From the NCBI RefSeq assembly GCF_900091475.1, contig NZ_FMIB01000002.1:5270001-5334000 (forward strand): 64,000 nucleotides of DNA. Direction: 5' to 3'. Positions 42,104 through 50,090 of this stretch are shown here, piece by piece. Each line of letters starts with the position of its first letter. The first letter of the stretch is position 1. The notes under the pieces are model-generated. The model was given only the letters and a program-made list of their open reading frames with translations, made no database searches and was not told the DNA's origin. The DNA comes from Micromonospora chersina. GTDB lineage: Bacteria > Actinomycetota > Actinomycetes > Mycobacteriales > Micromonosporaceae. The translations under genes were made by a program, and so were the position numbers.

Positions 42104-42496
42104 TTGACACGGGCACGTATGCCCCGCCCGCACGAGGTGGCCGCCGCGCGGCGAGATCCGCGACTGCTGCGGGCCCTGCGCGAGCGGCGCCAGGACGAGG
42201 CGTGGCGGACCAGAGGAACCTGCCAGAGCGTGGACCCGGAGACGTTCTTTCCGGCACCCAACGAGCCGGCCGACGCGGCCGTCGCGCTCTGCCGCAGTTG
42301 TGACGTCCAGGGGTCCTGCCTGGCCTGGGCGCTGGAGGTGGGCGACTGCCACGGCGTCTGGGGCGGCACCACGCCCCGCGAGCGGCGGGCCATGCTTGTC
42401 GCCTGGCGCGGCGAGGTGCAACCGGATCCGGACGCGGTCGACGAGGCCGGCCCGCCGGTCCGTGACCGCCTGCTCACGCTGGTGCCATCGGGCTGA
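42104..42496 (+). CDS. WhiB-family transcriptional regulator
   Basis: A 130-residue WhiB protein. The four iron-sulfur ligands are C40, C63, C66 and C72 (CRSCDVQGSC), followed by the WhiB turn GDCHGVWGGTTPRERR. A long N-terminal arm (PRPHEVAAARRDPRLLRAL) and a C-terminal extension are unlike WhiB1 or WhiB7, and there is no AT-hook. I cannot place it in a numbered subclass. The TTG at 42104 is chosen because GGGGGAGG lies eight bases upstream; an ATG 15 bases later is too far from that site. Confidence 0.88.
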   Translation: MTRARMPRPHEVAAARRDPRLLRALRERRQDEAWRTRGTCQSVDPETFFPAPNEPADAAVALCRSCDVQGSCLAWALEVGDCHGVWGGTTPRERRAMLVAWRGEVQPDPDAVDEAGPPVRDRLLTLVPSG

Positions 42497-42600
42497 TTTT
42501 CGTTTCACCGTCGCCCGCGTTTCCCGCCATCGGGGGCGCGGGCGACCGCATTTCCGCACCTGACGGACGGAGGAGCCGGCGCCGCCCGCAGAATGGGCCG

Positions 42601-43218
42601 GTGCGGCACAGCGACGAGATCGGGACACCCCGCGGACCGGCCCGCGTCCACACCGACCTGCCGGCGGGCGGCGGCACCACCGTGCTGGTGCTCGGCCACG
42701 GCGCGGGCGGGGACGTGGACGCCCCGGACCTGGTGGCGGTCCGGGACGCGCTGGTCGGCGCCGGGGCGGGCGTGATCCGAGTGACCCAGCCGTACCGGGT
42801 GGCCGGCCGGCGCGCCCCCGCCCCGGCGGGGCACCTCGACGAGGCGTGGACGGCGGTGCTGGCCGAACTCCGCTCCCGCCACCCGGAGGCGGCCCGTTGG
42901 CTGGTCGGCGGCCGGTCCAGCGGCGCCCGGGTCGCCTGCCGCACCGCGCACACCGTCGGCGCGGCCGGGATCGTCGCGCTGGCGTTCCCGCTGCACCCGC
43001 CCGGGCGTCCCGACCGGTCGCGGGACGGGGAACTGCGCACCGGCCTGCCCACGCTCGTGGTCAACGGCGACCGGGACCCGTTCGGGGTGCCCGAGCCGGG
43101 CCCCGGCGTCGAGGTGGTGACCCGCCCGGGGGAGCGGCACGACCTCCGCGGCGACCCGGAGGGCACGGCCGCCGTCGTCCGCGACTGGCTCCGCGCCCGC
43201 GGCTGGCTCCCCGCCTGA
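42601..43218 (+). CDS. Alpha/beta hydrolase (dienelactone-hydrolase-like)
   Basis: A 205-residue alpha/beta hydrolase. The oxyanion loop is LVLGHGAGGDVDAPD, the nucleophile elbow GGRSSGARVA, and the acid and base residues lie in VNGDRDPFG and ERHDLRG. This small form without lid domain matches the KANL3/TEX30-like group. The GTG at 42601 follows CAGAAT by six bases (leaderless candidate). The substrate is unknown. The gene is separated from sigR by 279 bases, so it has its own transcript. Confidence 0.85.
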   Translation: MRHSDEIGTPRGPARVHTDLPAGGGTTVLVLGHGAGGDVDAPDLVAVRDALVGAGAGVIRVTQPYRVAGRRAPAPAGHLDEAWTAVLAELRSRHPEAARWLVGGRSSGARVACRTAHTVGAAGIVALAFPLHPPGRPDRSRDGELRTGLPTLVVNGDRDPFGVPEPGPGVEVVTRPGERHDLRGDPEGTAAVVRDWLRARGWLPA

Positions 43219-43430
43219 CCTGGTCTCCCGGACCCGCGACCGTCGGGCGCCGGGCGGGGCGACACGCGGCGGCGGCGTCGGGCCGGCGTGACCGTCGGTG
43301 GCGGCGGGTCGTTGCTACGGATGGTGTCGGGCGTTCCGGTTCGGGCGTCCGGGGCCACCCTCCCAGGCCCTTCCTGGTCCCAGCGTCGGTCGCGGCCGAG
43401 GCCGGGGCCAGGAACGGGTGGGGCGGTGAC
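43219..43430. other. Intergenic region before the sigR promoter
   Basis: No gene is apparent. An imperfect inverted repeat (CCTGGTCCC around 43373 and GGGGCCAGG around 43404) may end the hydrolase transcript. Confidence 0.4.
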
Positions 43431-43457
43431 GGAATGTCCCGCCCCACGGCGCGCGTT
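43431..43457 (+). promoter_or_regulatory. SigR-type autoregulatory promoter
   Basis: GGAAT (43431-43435) and GTT (43455-43457) are 19 bases apart, the SigR consensus. The predicted start near 43464 lies 34 bases before the long sigR start codon. Confidence 0.8.
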
Positions 43458-43497
43458 ACTACCTCCGGATGACGATTCCAGCCGAGGGGGGTGACCG

Positions 43498-44304
43498 GTG
43501 CCGACCGAGACACGGAGCCGGGAGCGGGACGAACGGGACGCGCGGCAGCTCAGGCAGCTGCTCGACGCGCCGGAGTGGCCCGCGGGGGCGACGACCGTGA
43601 GCACCGGCACACAGTCCGGAAGTGAATCTGCCGACAGGTGGGTACGCGTATCCTCGGCGGGAAAGCATCCGACGCGAGGGGACGTGCGGTTGACGACCGA
43701 GAAGACGGACGAGCGCAGGGCCCGCTTCGAGCGGGACGCGATGCCCTTCGTCGATCAGCTCTACGCTGCCGGGCTGCGGATGACCCGCAACCCGGCGGAT
43801 GCCGAGGACCTGGTCCAGGAGACGTACCTGAAGGCGTACGCCGCCTTCCACCAGTTCGAGCAGGGCACCAACCTGAAGGCCTGGTTGTACCGGATCCTGA
43901 CGAACACCTACATCAACTCCTACCGCAAGCGGCAGCGCCAGCCGGTGCAGGCCCCCACGGACGAGATCACCGACTGGCAGCTCGCCGAGGCGGAGTCGCA
44001 CACGTCCAGCGGGCTGCGCTCGGCGGAGACCGAGGCGCTGGACCGGCTGCCGGACAGCGACGTCAAGGAGGCCCTCCAGCAGTTGCCGGAGGAGTTCCGC
44101 CTGGCCGTCTACCTGACCGATGTCGAGGGCTTCTCCTACAAGGAGGTCGCCGACATCATGAACACGCCGATCGGCACCGTCATGTCCCGGCTGCACCGGG
44201 GCCGTCGTAATCTGCGCAAGCTGCTCGAGCAGTACGCGGCGGAGCGGGGCTTCAGCGCCGCGCCGTCGAAGGGTTCGACCGCCGCTGCCGGCCGGGAGGT
44301 GTGA
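43498..44304 (+). CDS. sigR: ECF sigma factor SigR/SigH (thiol-oxidative stress)
   Basis: The thiol-stress sigma factor of actinobacteria. The core (from about residue 63) has region 2 ([39 protein letters not shown]) and region 4 ([39 protein letters not shown]), very close to SigH/SigR. The GTG at 43498, with a G-rich ribosome site, gives a 268-residue form with a 62-residue extension. An internal TTG at 43690 (GAGGGG eight bases upstream) or GTG 43684 gives the usual short form. Streptomyces SigR also has long and short forms. rsrA follows at once. Confidence 0.94.
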   Translation: MPTETRSRERDERDARQLRQLLDAPEWPAGATTVSTGTQSGSESADRWVRVSSAGKHPTRGDVRLTTEKTDERRARFERDAMPFVDQLYAAGLRMTRNPADAEDLVQETYLKAYAAFHQFEQGTNLKAWLYRILTNTYINSYRKRQRQPVQAPTDEITDWQLAEAESHTSSGLRSAETEALDRLPDSDVKEALQQLPEEFRLAVYLTDVEGFSYKEVADIMNTPIGTVMSRLHRGRRNLRKLLEQYAAERGFSAAPSKGSTAAAGREV

Positions 44305-44306
44305 CC

Positions 44307-44594
44307 GTGAGCTGTGGACAGCCGCATGAGACGGACTGCCGCGAGGTGCTGGCGGAGGTCTACCTCTACCTGGACCTGGAGTGCGGCGAGGAGCGCCGGG
44401 TCCTGATCCGGGAGCACCTGGAGGAGTGCGGGCCCTGCCTGCGCGAGTACGGCCTCGAACAGGAGGTGAAGGCGCTGGTCGCCCGCTGCTGCGGCAACGA
44501 GACCGCGCCGGAGCAGCTGCGCGAGCGGCTGCGGGTGCGCCTGACCGAGCTGGTGGTCTTCGAGACCACCGAGTCCCGCGAGCTGGCCGACTGA
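44307..44594 (+). CDS. rsrA: Anti-sigma factor RsrA/RshA (ZAS family)
   Basis: A 95-residue zinc anti-sigma factor that releases SigR on disulfide stress. Ligand positions match Streptomyces RsrA: C3, H7, C11, H37, C41, C44 (HLEECGPC) and the C61-C62 pair (ARCCGNE). The GTG at 44307 is preferred (start VSCGQPHETDC) because GGGAGG lies at good distance. A GTG six bases earlier overlaps the sigR stop by GTGA but leaves no room for that ribosome site. A strong hairpin follows. Confidence 0.94.
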   Translation: MSCGQPHETDCREVLAEVYLYLDLECGEERRVLIREHLEECGPCLREYGLEQEVKALVARCCGNETAPEQLRERLRVRLTELVVFETTESRELAD

Positions 44595-44612
44595 CGGCGG
44601 CGGGAACGAGCT

Positions 44613-44662
44613 GGACACACCGGTGGCCCGGGTCCGTGCGGACCCGGGCCACCGGTGTGTCC
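44613..44662. terminator. Bidirectional 23-bp terminator hairpin
   Basis: 44613-44635 is exactly complementary to 44640-44662 with a GTGC loop. It lies between rsrA and the convergent bL37 gene. Confidence 0.85.
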
Positions 44663-44695
44663 GGCCCTGGGAGCCGGCGCCTCGCTGATCCGAAA

Positions 44696-44770
44696 TCAGG
44701 AGTTGGGGCGCTTGCCGTGGTTGGCGCCGCTCTTCTTCCGGGCCTTCTTCTTGCGGGCCTTCTTTGCCAT
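44696..44770 (-). CDS. 50S ribosomal protein bL37 (24 aa)
   Basis: A 24-residue, lysine/arginine-rich protein, MAKKARKKKARKKSGANHGK then RPNS. This matches the tiny actinobacterial ribosomal protein bL37 described in mycobacterial 50S subunits, including the ANHGKRPN end. The ATG at 44770 has GGAGG six bases upstream. It is its own short transcript, convergent with rsrA. It is below the size limit of usual gene finding. Confidence 0.92.
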   Translation of the reverse strand: MAKKARKKKARKKSGANHGKRPNS

Positions 44771-44997
44771 GCTCTGCCTCCTTGTGCTGGTCACGGTCCG
44801 GCCGCGGGCGAGCGCGGCGGAGGTCGCGTACCGGTTCCCGGGCGCCGGGAACCGACGGCGCTGATGCTAGTGCCGACGGCGGTGCCCGGGGACCGGTGGG
44901 GGCGGATCCGGCGTGCCGGGCGCGCGGTGCCGGACGTGAGCGGAGTCATGATTGGATACCGTTCGCAGGAACACCGGTCGAGAGGGAGGGCCCGAAG

Positions 44998-45213
44998 ATG
45001 GCCGAGGAGATCCGCGCCGAGATGGTGGCGAACGTCTGGAAGGTCGTCGCGTCGGCCGGGGACACCGTGTCCGAGGGCGACACCCTGGTCATCCTGGAGT
45101 CGATGAAGATGGAGATCCCCGTCATCGCCGAGTCCGACGGTGTCGTGCAGCAGATCGCGGTCAACGAGGGCGACGTCGTGCAGGACGGTGACCTCATCGC
45201 GGTGATCGGTTGA
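44998..45213 (+). CDS. Biotinyl/lipoyl carrier domain protein (TB7.3-like)
   Basis: A 71-residue single-domain carrier. The biotinylation motif is ESMKMEIP with Lys at residue 37, inside a flattened beta-barrel (ANVWKVVASAGDTVSEGDTL ... EGDVVQDGDLIAVIG). It resembles the biotinylated protein TB7.3 (Rv3221c) encoded near SigH in M. tuberculosis. It could serve acyl-CoA carboxylases encoded elsewhere. The ATG at 44998 has GGAGGG upstream. Its stop overlaps the TTG start of the GNAT gene by TTGA. Confidence 0.93.
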   Translation: MAEEIRAEMVANVWKVVASAGDTVSEGDTLVILESMKMEIPVIAESDGVVQQIAVNEGDVVQDGDLIAVIG

Positions 45214-45722
45214 GCGGGCTGCTGGTCCGCCGCGCCGAGCCGGCGGACTTCCCGGCGGTGGCCCGCCTGACGATCGCCGCGTACGAGGCCGACGGGCAGC
45301 TCAAGGGCGAGACCGGCTACGCCCCGGTGCTCGCCGACGTGGCCACCCGGGCGGAGACCGGGGAGGTGCTGGTCGCCGCCGACGAGGTCACCGGCGAGGT
45401 GCTGGGCGCCGTGACGTTCGTGCTGCCCGGCACCCCGTACGCCGAACTCGCCGGCCCGGGCGAGGCCGAGTTCCGGATGCTCGCCGTCGACCCCGCGGCG
45501 CAGGGCCGGGGCGCCGGGGCGGCCCTGGTCGACGCCTGCGTGGCCCGCGCCACCGAACTGGGCTGCTCGGCTGTGGTGATCTGCGTACGCAGCGGGCTGG
45601 CGACCGTGGCGCGGCGGCTCTACGCGCGGCTGGGCTTCGTGCGGGCGCCCGAGAAGGACTGGACCCCGGTGCCCGGCGTGGAACTGCTGGGCCTGCGCCT
45701 GGACCTGACGCCGCCCGCCTGA
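45210..45722 (+). CDS. GNAT-family N-acetyltransferase
   Basis: A 170-residue acetyltransferase with the acetyl-CoA loop MLAVDPAAQGRGAGAALVDA and a C-terminal LYARLGFVRAP. It starts at TTG 45210, overlapping the previous stop by four bases, and ribosomes would be supplied by coupling. The substrate is unknown. Co-expression with the biotinyl carrier does not suggest a specific link. Confidence 0.88.
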   Translation: MSGLLVRRAEPADFPAVARLTIAAYEADGQLKGETGYAPVLADVATRAETGEVLVAADEVTGEVLGAVTFVLPGTPYAELAGPGEAEFRMLAVDPAAQGRGAGAALVDACVARATELGCSAVVICVRSGLATVARRLYARLGFVRAPEKDWTPVPGVELLGLRLDLTPPA

Positions 45723-45764
45723 CCGCGCCGCCGCACCCCGCCGGCCCGACCGGGCCGGCCCGGA

Positions 45765-46334
45765 TCAGGACTCGTCGGCGATCTTCGCGAGCAGTTCGTC
45801 GGCCACCTCGAGGGCGATCTTCTTGCGCTCGTCGTCGGTGATCCCCGGGGTGCGGACCGCGAACCAGCTGCTGTGCACGGCGAACAGGGTCAGCACGGCG
45901 CGGAGCTGGGCGGCGGGGGAGTCGTCGCCCCGGCTCAGCTCGTGCCCCAGCCGCATCATCCGCTCGCGCATCTGCTGCCCGGCGGCGAGGCTCTTGAGCA
46001 CCGTCTGGTTCTGCTCGAAGAACCGCATGACCCTGGGCAGCTCGCCGGCGAACATCGCGTCCGCGTACCGGCTGATCAGCTCGCGCCGGGTCGCCAGCGT
46101 GGCCGGTTGGGTGCCGGCCCACTCGATCAGCTCGTCCATCCGGCGCAGCCGGTCGTCGACGAAGCTGCTGACGATCTCGTCCTTGCTCTTGAAGTGGTAG
46201 TAGAGGGCGGCCTTGGTCACGCCGAGCCGCTCGGCGATCTCCCGGAGCGAGGTCTTCTCGTAGCCCTGCTCGGTGAAGAGCTCCAGCGCGACGGCCTGAA
46301 TACGCTCCCGCGTGCCGCCTGTGCTCTCCCTCAC
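45765..46334 (-). CDS. TetR-family transcriptional repressor
   Basis: A 189-residue regulator. The helix-turn-helix is SLREIAERLGVTKAALYYHF (about residues 28-47), followed by SKDEIVSSFVDDRL and a mostly helical ligand domain. The GTG at 46334 (VRESTGGTRERIQ) is the best start. The gene is divergent from a DHA2 exporter, and the shared 113-base region carries a large palindrome. That arrangement fits repression of the exporter with relief by its substrate. Confidence 0.92.
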   Translation of the reverse strand: MRESTGGTRERIQAVALELFTEQGYEKTSLREIAERLGVTKAALYYHFKSKDEIVSSFVDDRLRRMDELIEWAGTQPATLATRRELISRYADAMFAGELPRVMRFFEQNQTVLKSLAAGQQMRERMMRLGHELSRGDDSPAAQLRAVLTLFAVHSSWFAVRTPGITDDERKKIALEVADELLAKIADES

Positions 46335-46370
46335 CCGTACCACCCAATTCGCTTGACGGTTCCTGGTGTC

Positions 46371-46420
46371 CAACTTACCGTCCGGCTAGTAAGGTAGCTA
46401 GCCGGACGGCAAGTAAGTTG
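46371..46420. promoter_or_regulatory. Palindromic operator between the TetR and exporter genes
   Basis: CAACTTA-CCGTCCGGCTAG (46371-46389) is mirrored by CTAGCCGGACGG-CAAG-TAAGTTG (46398-46420). The arms pair over 19 bases apart from a four-base insertion on the right. A shorter CTTAC...GTAAG repeat is nested in it, a size typical of TetR sites. Confidence 0.75.
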
Positions 46421-46447
46421 GTCACAGATCTTCGGGGGAGCTTACCC

Positions 46448-48040
46448 ATGAGTCAACCAGCACAGGTGACAGCGAGGCCCAACGTCCGGGTCGTCCTGTT
46501 CGGCCTGATGATCGCGATGATGCTCGCGATGCTCGACAACATGATCGTCAGCACCGCGCTGCCGCGGATCGTCTTCGAGTTCGGCGGGGCCGACCACTTC
46601 ACCTGGGTGGTCACCGCGTACGTGCTGGGCACCACGGTCTCCACCCCGATCTGGGGCAAGCTCGGTGACCTGTACGGCCGCAAGACGGTCTTCCTGACCG
46701 CGGTGGTCGTCTTCCTGATCGGCTCCGCGCTCTGCGGCATGTCCGGCTCCGGCTTCTTCGGCGGGGTCGACACCGGCATGATCGAGCTGATCGCGTTCCG
46801 CGCGGTCCAGGGCCTCGGCGCCGGCGGCCTGATGGTCGGCGTCATGGCGATCATCGGCGACCTGGTGCCGCCTCGCGAGCGGGGCCGGTACCAGGGCATG
46901 ATCGCCGGCATCATGGCCATCGCCATGGTGGCCGGCCCGCTGGTCGGCGGCTTCATCACCGACAACCTCTCGTGGCGCTGGGCGTTCTACGTCAACCTGC
47001 CGCTCGGCGGCGTGGCCCTGCTGGTCCTCGCCACCACCATGCACCTGCCGAAGTACCGCACCGAGCACAAGATCGACTGGCTGGGCGCCGCGCTGCTCTC
47101 CGTCGGCATCACCGCGATCGTGCTGGTCACCACGTGGGGCGGCAACCAGTACGACTGGGCCTCCCCGCAGATCGTCGGCCTCGCGGCGCTCGCCCTGGTC
47201 GCCCTGGTGGCCTTCGGTCTCGTCGAGCGGCGCGCCCCCGAGCCGATCCTGCCGCTGGGCCTGTTCGCCAACCGGAACTTCGCCCTCATCTCGGTGATCG
47301 GCTTCCTGCTCGGCTTCGCCATGTTCGGCGCCATGAACTTCCTGCCGCTCTACCAGCAGACCGTGCAGGGCGCCTCGGCCACCAACAGCGGCCTGCTGCT
47401 GCTCCCGCTGATGTTCGGCATGCTGGTGGTCTCGCTGGTGGTCGGCCGGGCCATCACGAAGACCGGGCGCTACCGGGCCTTCCCGATCGTCGGCGGCGTG
47501 GTCATGACCGCCGGCATGGGCCTGCTGACCCAGCTCGACCTGGGCACCAGCAAGACCGTCTCCTCGCTCTACATGGTGGTGCTCGGCGTCGGCATGGGCT
47601 TCCTCATGCAGACCTCGATGCTCATCGCGCAGAACAGCGTGGAGCAGAAGGACCTGGGCGCGGCGAGCGGCGCGGCCACCTTCTTCCGGTCGATCGGCGG
47701 CTCGTTCGGCGTCTCGCTCTTCGGCGCGATCTTCGCCAACCGGCTCGCCGACTCCCCCGCCGGTCCGGCCTTCGCCAGCGGGGGCGGTGGCGAGGGTGGC
47801 GCCATGAACCTCGACAAGCTCAAGGAGCTCTCCGGGCCCGTGCGGGAGGTCGTGCTCGGGGCGCTCTCCGACGCCATCTCGCACGTCTTCTTCTGGGCGG
47901 TCTTCTTCACCGTGGCGGTCCCGGTGCTCGCCTGGTTCATCAAGGAGGTCCCGCTGCGGTCGTCGAACGACGCCCCGCCGGCGGACGCCACCCCGGAGGA
48001 CCAGGCCGAGGCCGCCCTCGGCAAGGCCCCCGTCGCCTGA
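46448..48040 (+). CDS. MFS drug transporter of the DHA2 (EmrB/QacA) family
   Basis: A 530-residue, 14-helix exporter. It has the DHA2 motifs: LDNMIVSTALPRI in helix 1, WGKLGDLYGRKTVF (motif A), RAVQGLGAGGLMVG, and the antiporter motif C as AIAMVAGPLVGGFI. A short acidic tail follows helix 14. The ATG at 46448 has GGGGGAG at good distance. It is divergent from the TetR gene, which probably controls it. The most likely substrates are lipophilic or cationic drugs, but none can be named. Confidence 0.94.
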   Translation: MSQPAQVTARPNVRVVLFGLMIAMMLAMLDNMIVSTALPRIVFEFGGADHFTWVVTAYVLGTTVSTPIWGKLGDLYGRKTVFLTAVVVFLIGSALCGMSGSGFFGGVDTGMIELIAFRAVQGLGAGGLMVGVMAIIGDLVPPRERGRYQGMIAGIMAIAMVAGPLVGGFITDNLSWRWAFYVNLPLGGVALLVLATTMHLPKYRTEHKIDWLGAALLSVGITAIVLVTTWGGNQYDWASPQIVGLAALALVALVAFGLVERRAPEPILPLGLFANRNFALISVIGFLLGFAMFGAMNFLPLYQQTVQGASATNSGLLLLPLMFGMLVVSLVVGRAITKTGRYRAFPIVGGVVMTAGMGLLTQLDLGTSKTVSSLYMVVLGVGMGFLMQTSMLIAQNSVEQKDLGAASGAATFFRSIGGSFGVSLFGAIFANRLADSPAGPAFASGGGGEGGAMNLDKLKELSGPVREVVLGALSDAISHVFFWAVFFTVAVPVLAWFIKEVPLRSSNDAPPADATPEDQAEAALGKAPVA

Positions 48041-48050
48041 CCCACCCGTC

Positions 48051-48090
48051 GCGGCCACGCCGAACCCGTCACCGGGTACGGCGTGGCCGC
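48051..48090. terminator. Bidirectional terminator hairpin
   Basis: GCGGCCACGCCG (48051-48062) pairs with 48079-48090, with an inner ACCCG/CGGGT stem. It lies between the exporter and the convergent TPR gene. Confidence 0.75.
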
Positions 48091-48102
48091 GCCGTTTGCG
48101 CG

Positions 48103-49926
48103 TCAGTGGCGGCGGAAGAGGCCCGTGAGGCGGTGCCAGAGGCGGCGCAGGAGACCGGCCGGGGCGTCCGGCGCCGGGCCGGCGATCAGGCTGTCGGCCA
48201 GCGCGCGGGTGGCCGGGTCGAGGTCAGGGGTGGCCAGCGCCAGGTGGGCCAGCGAGACGGCGATCGGCACGCGGCGCTCGCGGGCCACGGCCGCCACGTC
48301 GGCCAGCCGCTCGGCCACCGCCCGCGCCACGTCCGGGCGTACGGCGGGGTCCACCCAGGCGGCGGTGACCAGGGCGAACAACGCCGCCTCGGTGATCCAG
48401 TCCTCCACGCCCCAGACCAGTTCCAGCAGCGTCCGGCGCCGGGTGGACTCCGCCCACGGCTCGTCGGTGCGGTGGTGCAGCAGGCCGAGGCAGGCCCAGA
48501 CCTGCACGCAGCGCACCCACAGCGACGGGTCCTGGCCGGCGAGCACCCGCCCCAGCGCGGTGGCCGGCGCGGCCGGCGGGTGCACCAGCAGGGCGAGCAG
48601 GTCGGACAGGTCCAGCGTGGCCAGTGCCACCGCGGCGTCGTACGCCGCCGGTGGGTGCGGCCAGGCCGGGTGGGCGAGCTGCCGGATCCGTTCCGCCGCC
48701 TCGGCCGAGGGGCTGGGCAGGGTCGGCGCGGCCACCGTGCCTTCGTACCGCCAGAGCTGGCGGGTGGTGGCCCGGCGGGGTTCGCGCGGGTCCGGGTCGG
48801 CCACCGCGGCCACCTCGACGGCCAGCCCCGGTGCGGCCGCCGCCGCGGTCCGCATGGCGCTCGGCGGTTCCAGCCCGTCGAGGCGTACGGCGACCGGGGC
48901 GCCGGCCTCGGCGGCGAGCGCCTGGCGCAGCGCGTCCAGCACCGGCCCGCCGGCCGGGGTCACCTGGCCGAGCCAGGGGCGGCCCCGGCAGCACTCGGCC
49001 AGGTCGCCGTGCTCGTGGGTGTCGTCGGGGTGGTCGCGGACGAAGTCGGCGAGGGCCACCAGGTGGGCCACGTCCCCGTCGCGCTGGAAGCGCAGCCGGT
49101 GCGCGGTGTGCACGGCGCAGTCGAAGCTCGGGTCCTTGGCCAGGGCCCGGTCGGTCCAGGTCAGCGCCTCGTCGAGCCGGCCGTTGTCCGCGAGGGTGCC
49201 GGCGATGTCGGCGTAGACCGCCAGGTCGTCGGGGTCGAGGGCGACGGCCCGTTCGAGGGCGGCGAGCGCGTCCCGGGTCCGGCCGGCGCTGCGGTACGCG
49301 TAACCGAGCCACACCTCGCCGAGTTTGGTGGGCTGTGCGCGTACCCCCCGGGAGGCCCAGGTGACGGCGAGGGCGACCTCGCCGAGGCGCCGGGCCAGCG
49401 CGGACGCCGCGCCCAGCAGCAGCGGGTGGGCGGGGTGCACGGTGACCGCGTTGCGGGCCAGGGTGAGGTACGGGCGCAGCGGGTCGCGCAGCCGGCGCGG
49501 GACCGGGTCGGGCGCGGCCGCGCAGATCTGCATGAGGATCCGGGCGGTGCGCTCGGGGTCGAGCCGTTCGGGCAGGTCGGGCGCGGTCACCCAGGGCACT
49601 GCCGCCCACTCGGCGGCGGGGGCGTAGCCGGTGGCCGCGGCCAGCAGGTCGAGCCCCTCGGCGGGGCGGCCGGCGGCCGCGAGCAGGTGGGCGCGGGCCA
49701 CCACCGCGCCGACGAAGGCGTGGTGACCGAGCGGGAAGAGGTCCAGGTCGCCGCCACCGGCGGCGGCGAGCCGGGCGAGCGTCTCGTGCACCTCGGGCAG
49801 CGTGGGCGCCTGGACGAGCGCGGCGGCGACGTGGTCGGCGGCGTGCCGGAGGTCCCCCTCGGCCAGCGCCAGCCGGGCCAGCGCGAGCTCCTCCTCCGCG
49901 GAGAGCGCGGGGTCGTCCTCGGGCAC
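48103..49926 (-). CDS. TPR-repeat protein
   Basis: A 607-residue, largely helical protein with tetratricopeptide-like repeats across the first 300 residues, clearest as LGEVWLGYAYRSAGRTRDAL and ADIAGTLADNGRLDEALTWT. The second half is helical and leucine/alanine-rich, without a recognised domain. There is no signal peptide or membrane helix. The GTG at 49926 has GAGAGGGAC upstream. Function unknown; a scaffold role is the usual inference for TPR proteins. It is divergent from the double-SIS gene. Confidence 0.8.
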   Translation of the reverse strand: MPEDDPALSAEEELALARLALAEGDLRHAADHVAAALVQAPTLPEVHETLARLAAAGGGDLDLFPLGHHAFVGAVVARAHLLAAAGRPAEGLDLLAAATGYAPAAEWAAVPWVTAPDLPERLDPERTARILMQICAAAPDPVPRRLRDPLRPYLTLARNAVTVHPAHPLLLGAASALARRLGEVALAVTWASRGVRAQPTKLGEVWLGYAYRSAGRTRDALAALERAVALDPDDLAVYADIAGTLADNGRLDEALTWTDRALAKDPSFDCAVHTAHRLRFQRDGDVAHLVALADFVRDHPDDTHEHGDLAECCRGRPWLGQVTPAGGPVLDALRQALAAEAGAPVAVRLDGLEPPSAMRTAAAAAPGLAVEVAAVADPDPREPRRATTRQLWRYEGTVAAPTLPSPSAEAAERIRQLAHPAWPHPPAAYDAAVALATLDLSDLLALLVHPPAAPATALGRVLAGQDPSLWVRCVQVWACLGLLHHRTDEPWAESTRRRTLLELVWGVEDWITEAALFALVTAAWVDPAVRPDVARAVAERLADVAAVARERRVPIAVSLAHLALATPDLDPATRALADSLIAGPAPDAPAGLLRRLWHRLTGLFRRH

Positions 49927-50090
49927 GTCGTCCCTCTCGGGTGGTGGGTCCGCCAGCCGGGCAAGCCTAGGGGATCATGCGCCCGGATGGTGATCCACTG
50001 CGCACTACTGTTCGTTCCGTTGCTCGTTGCCGCTGAAAGGTGCAAGACTGAGCACCGAACGCGCGGCAATCGCGCAGGAGGGGGTCTTCC

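Noticed and set aside
44655..44864. Plus-strand small membrane protein
   Set aside because: Its hydrophobic run (FFRAFFLRAFF) is the antisense of the lysine-rich bL37 gene, which has a clear ribosome site and family match.
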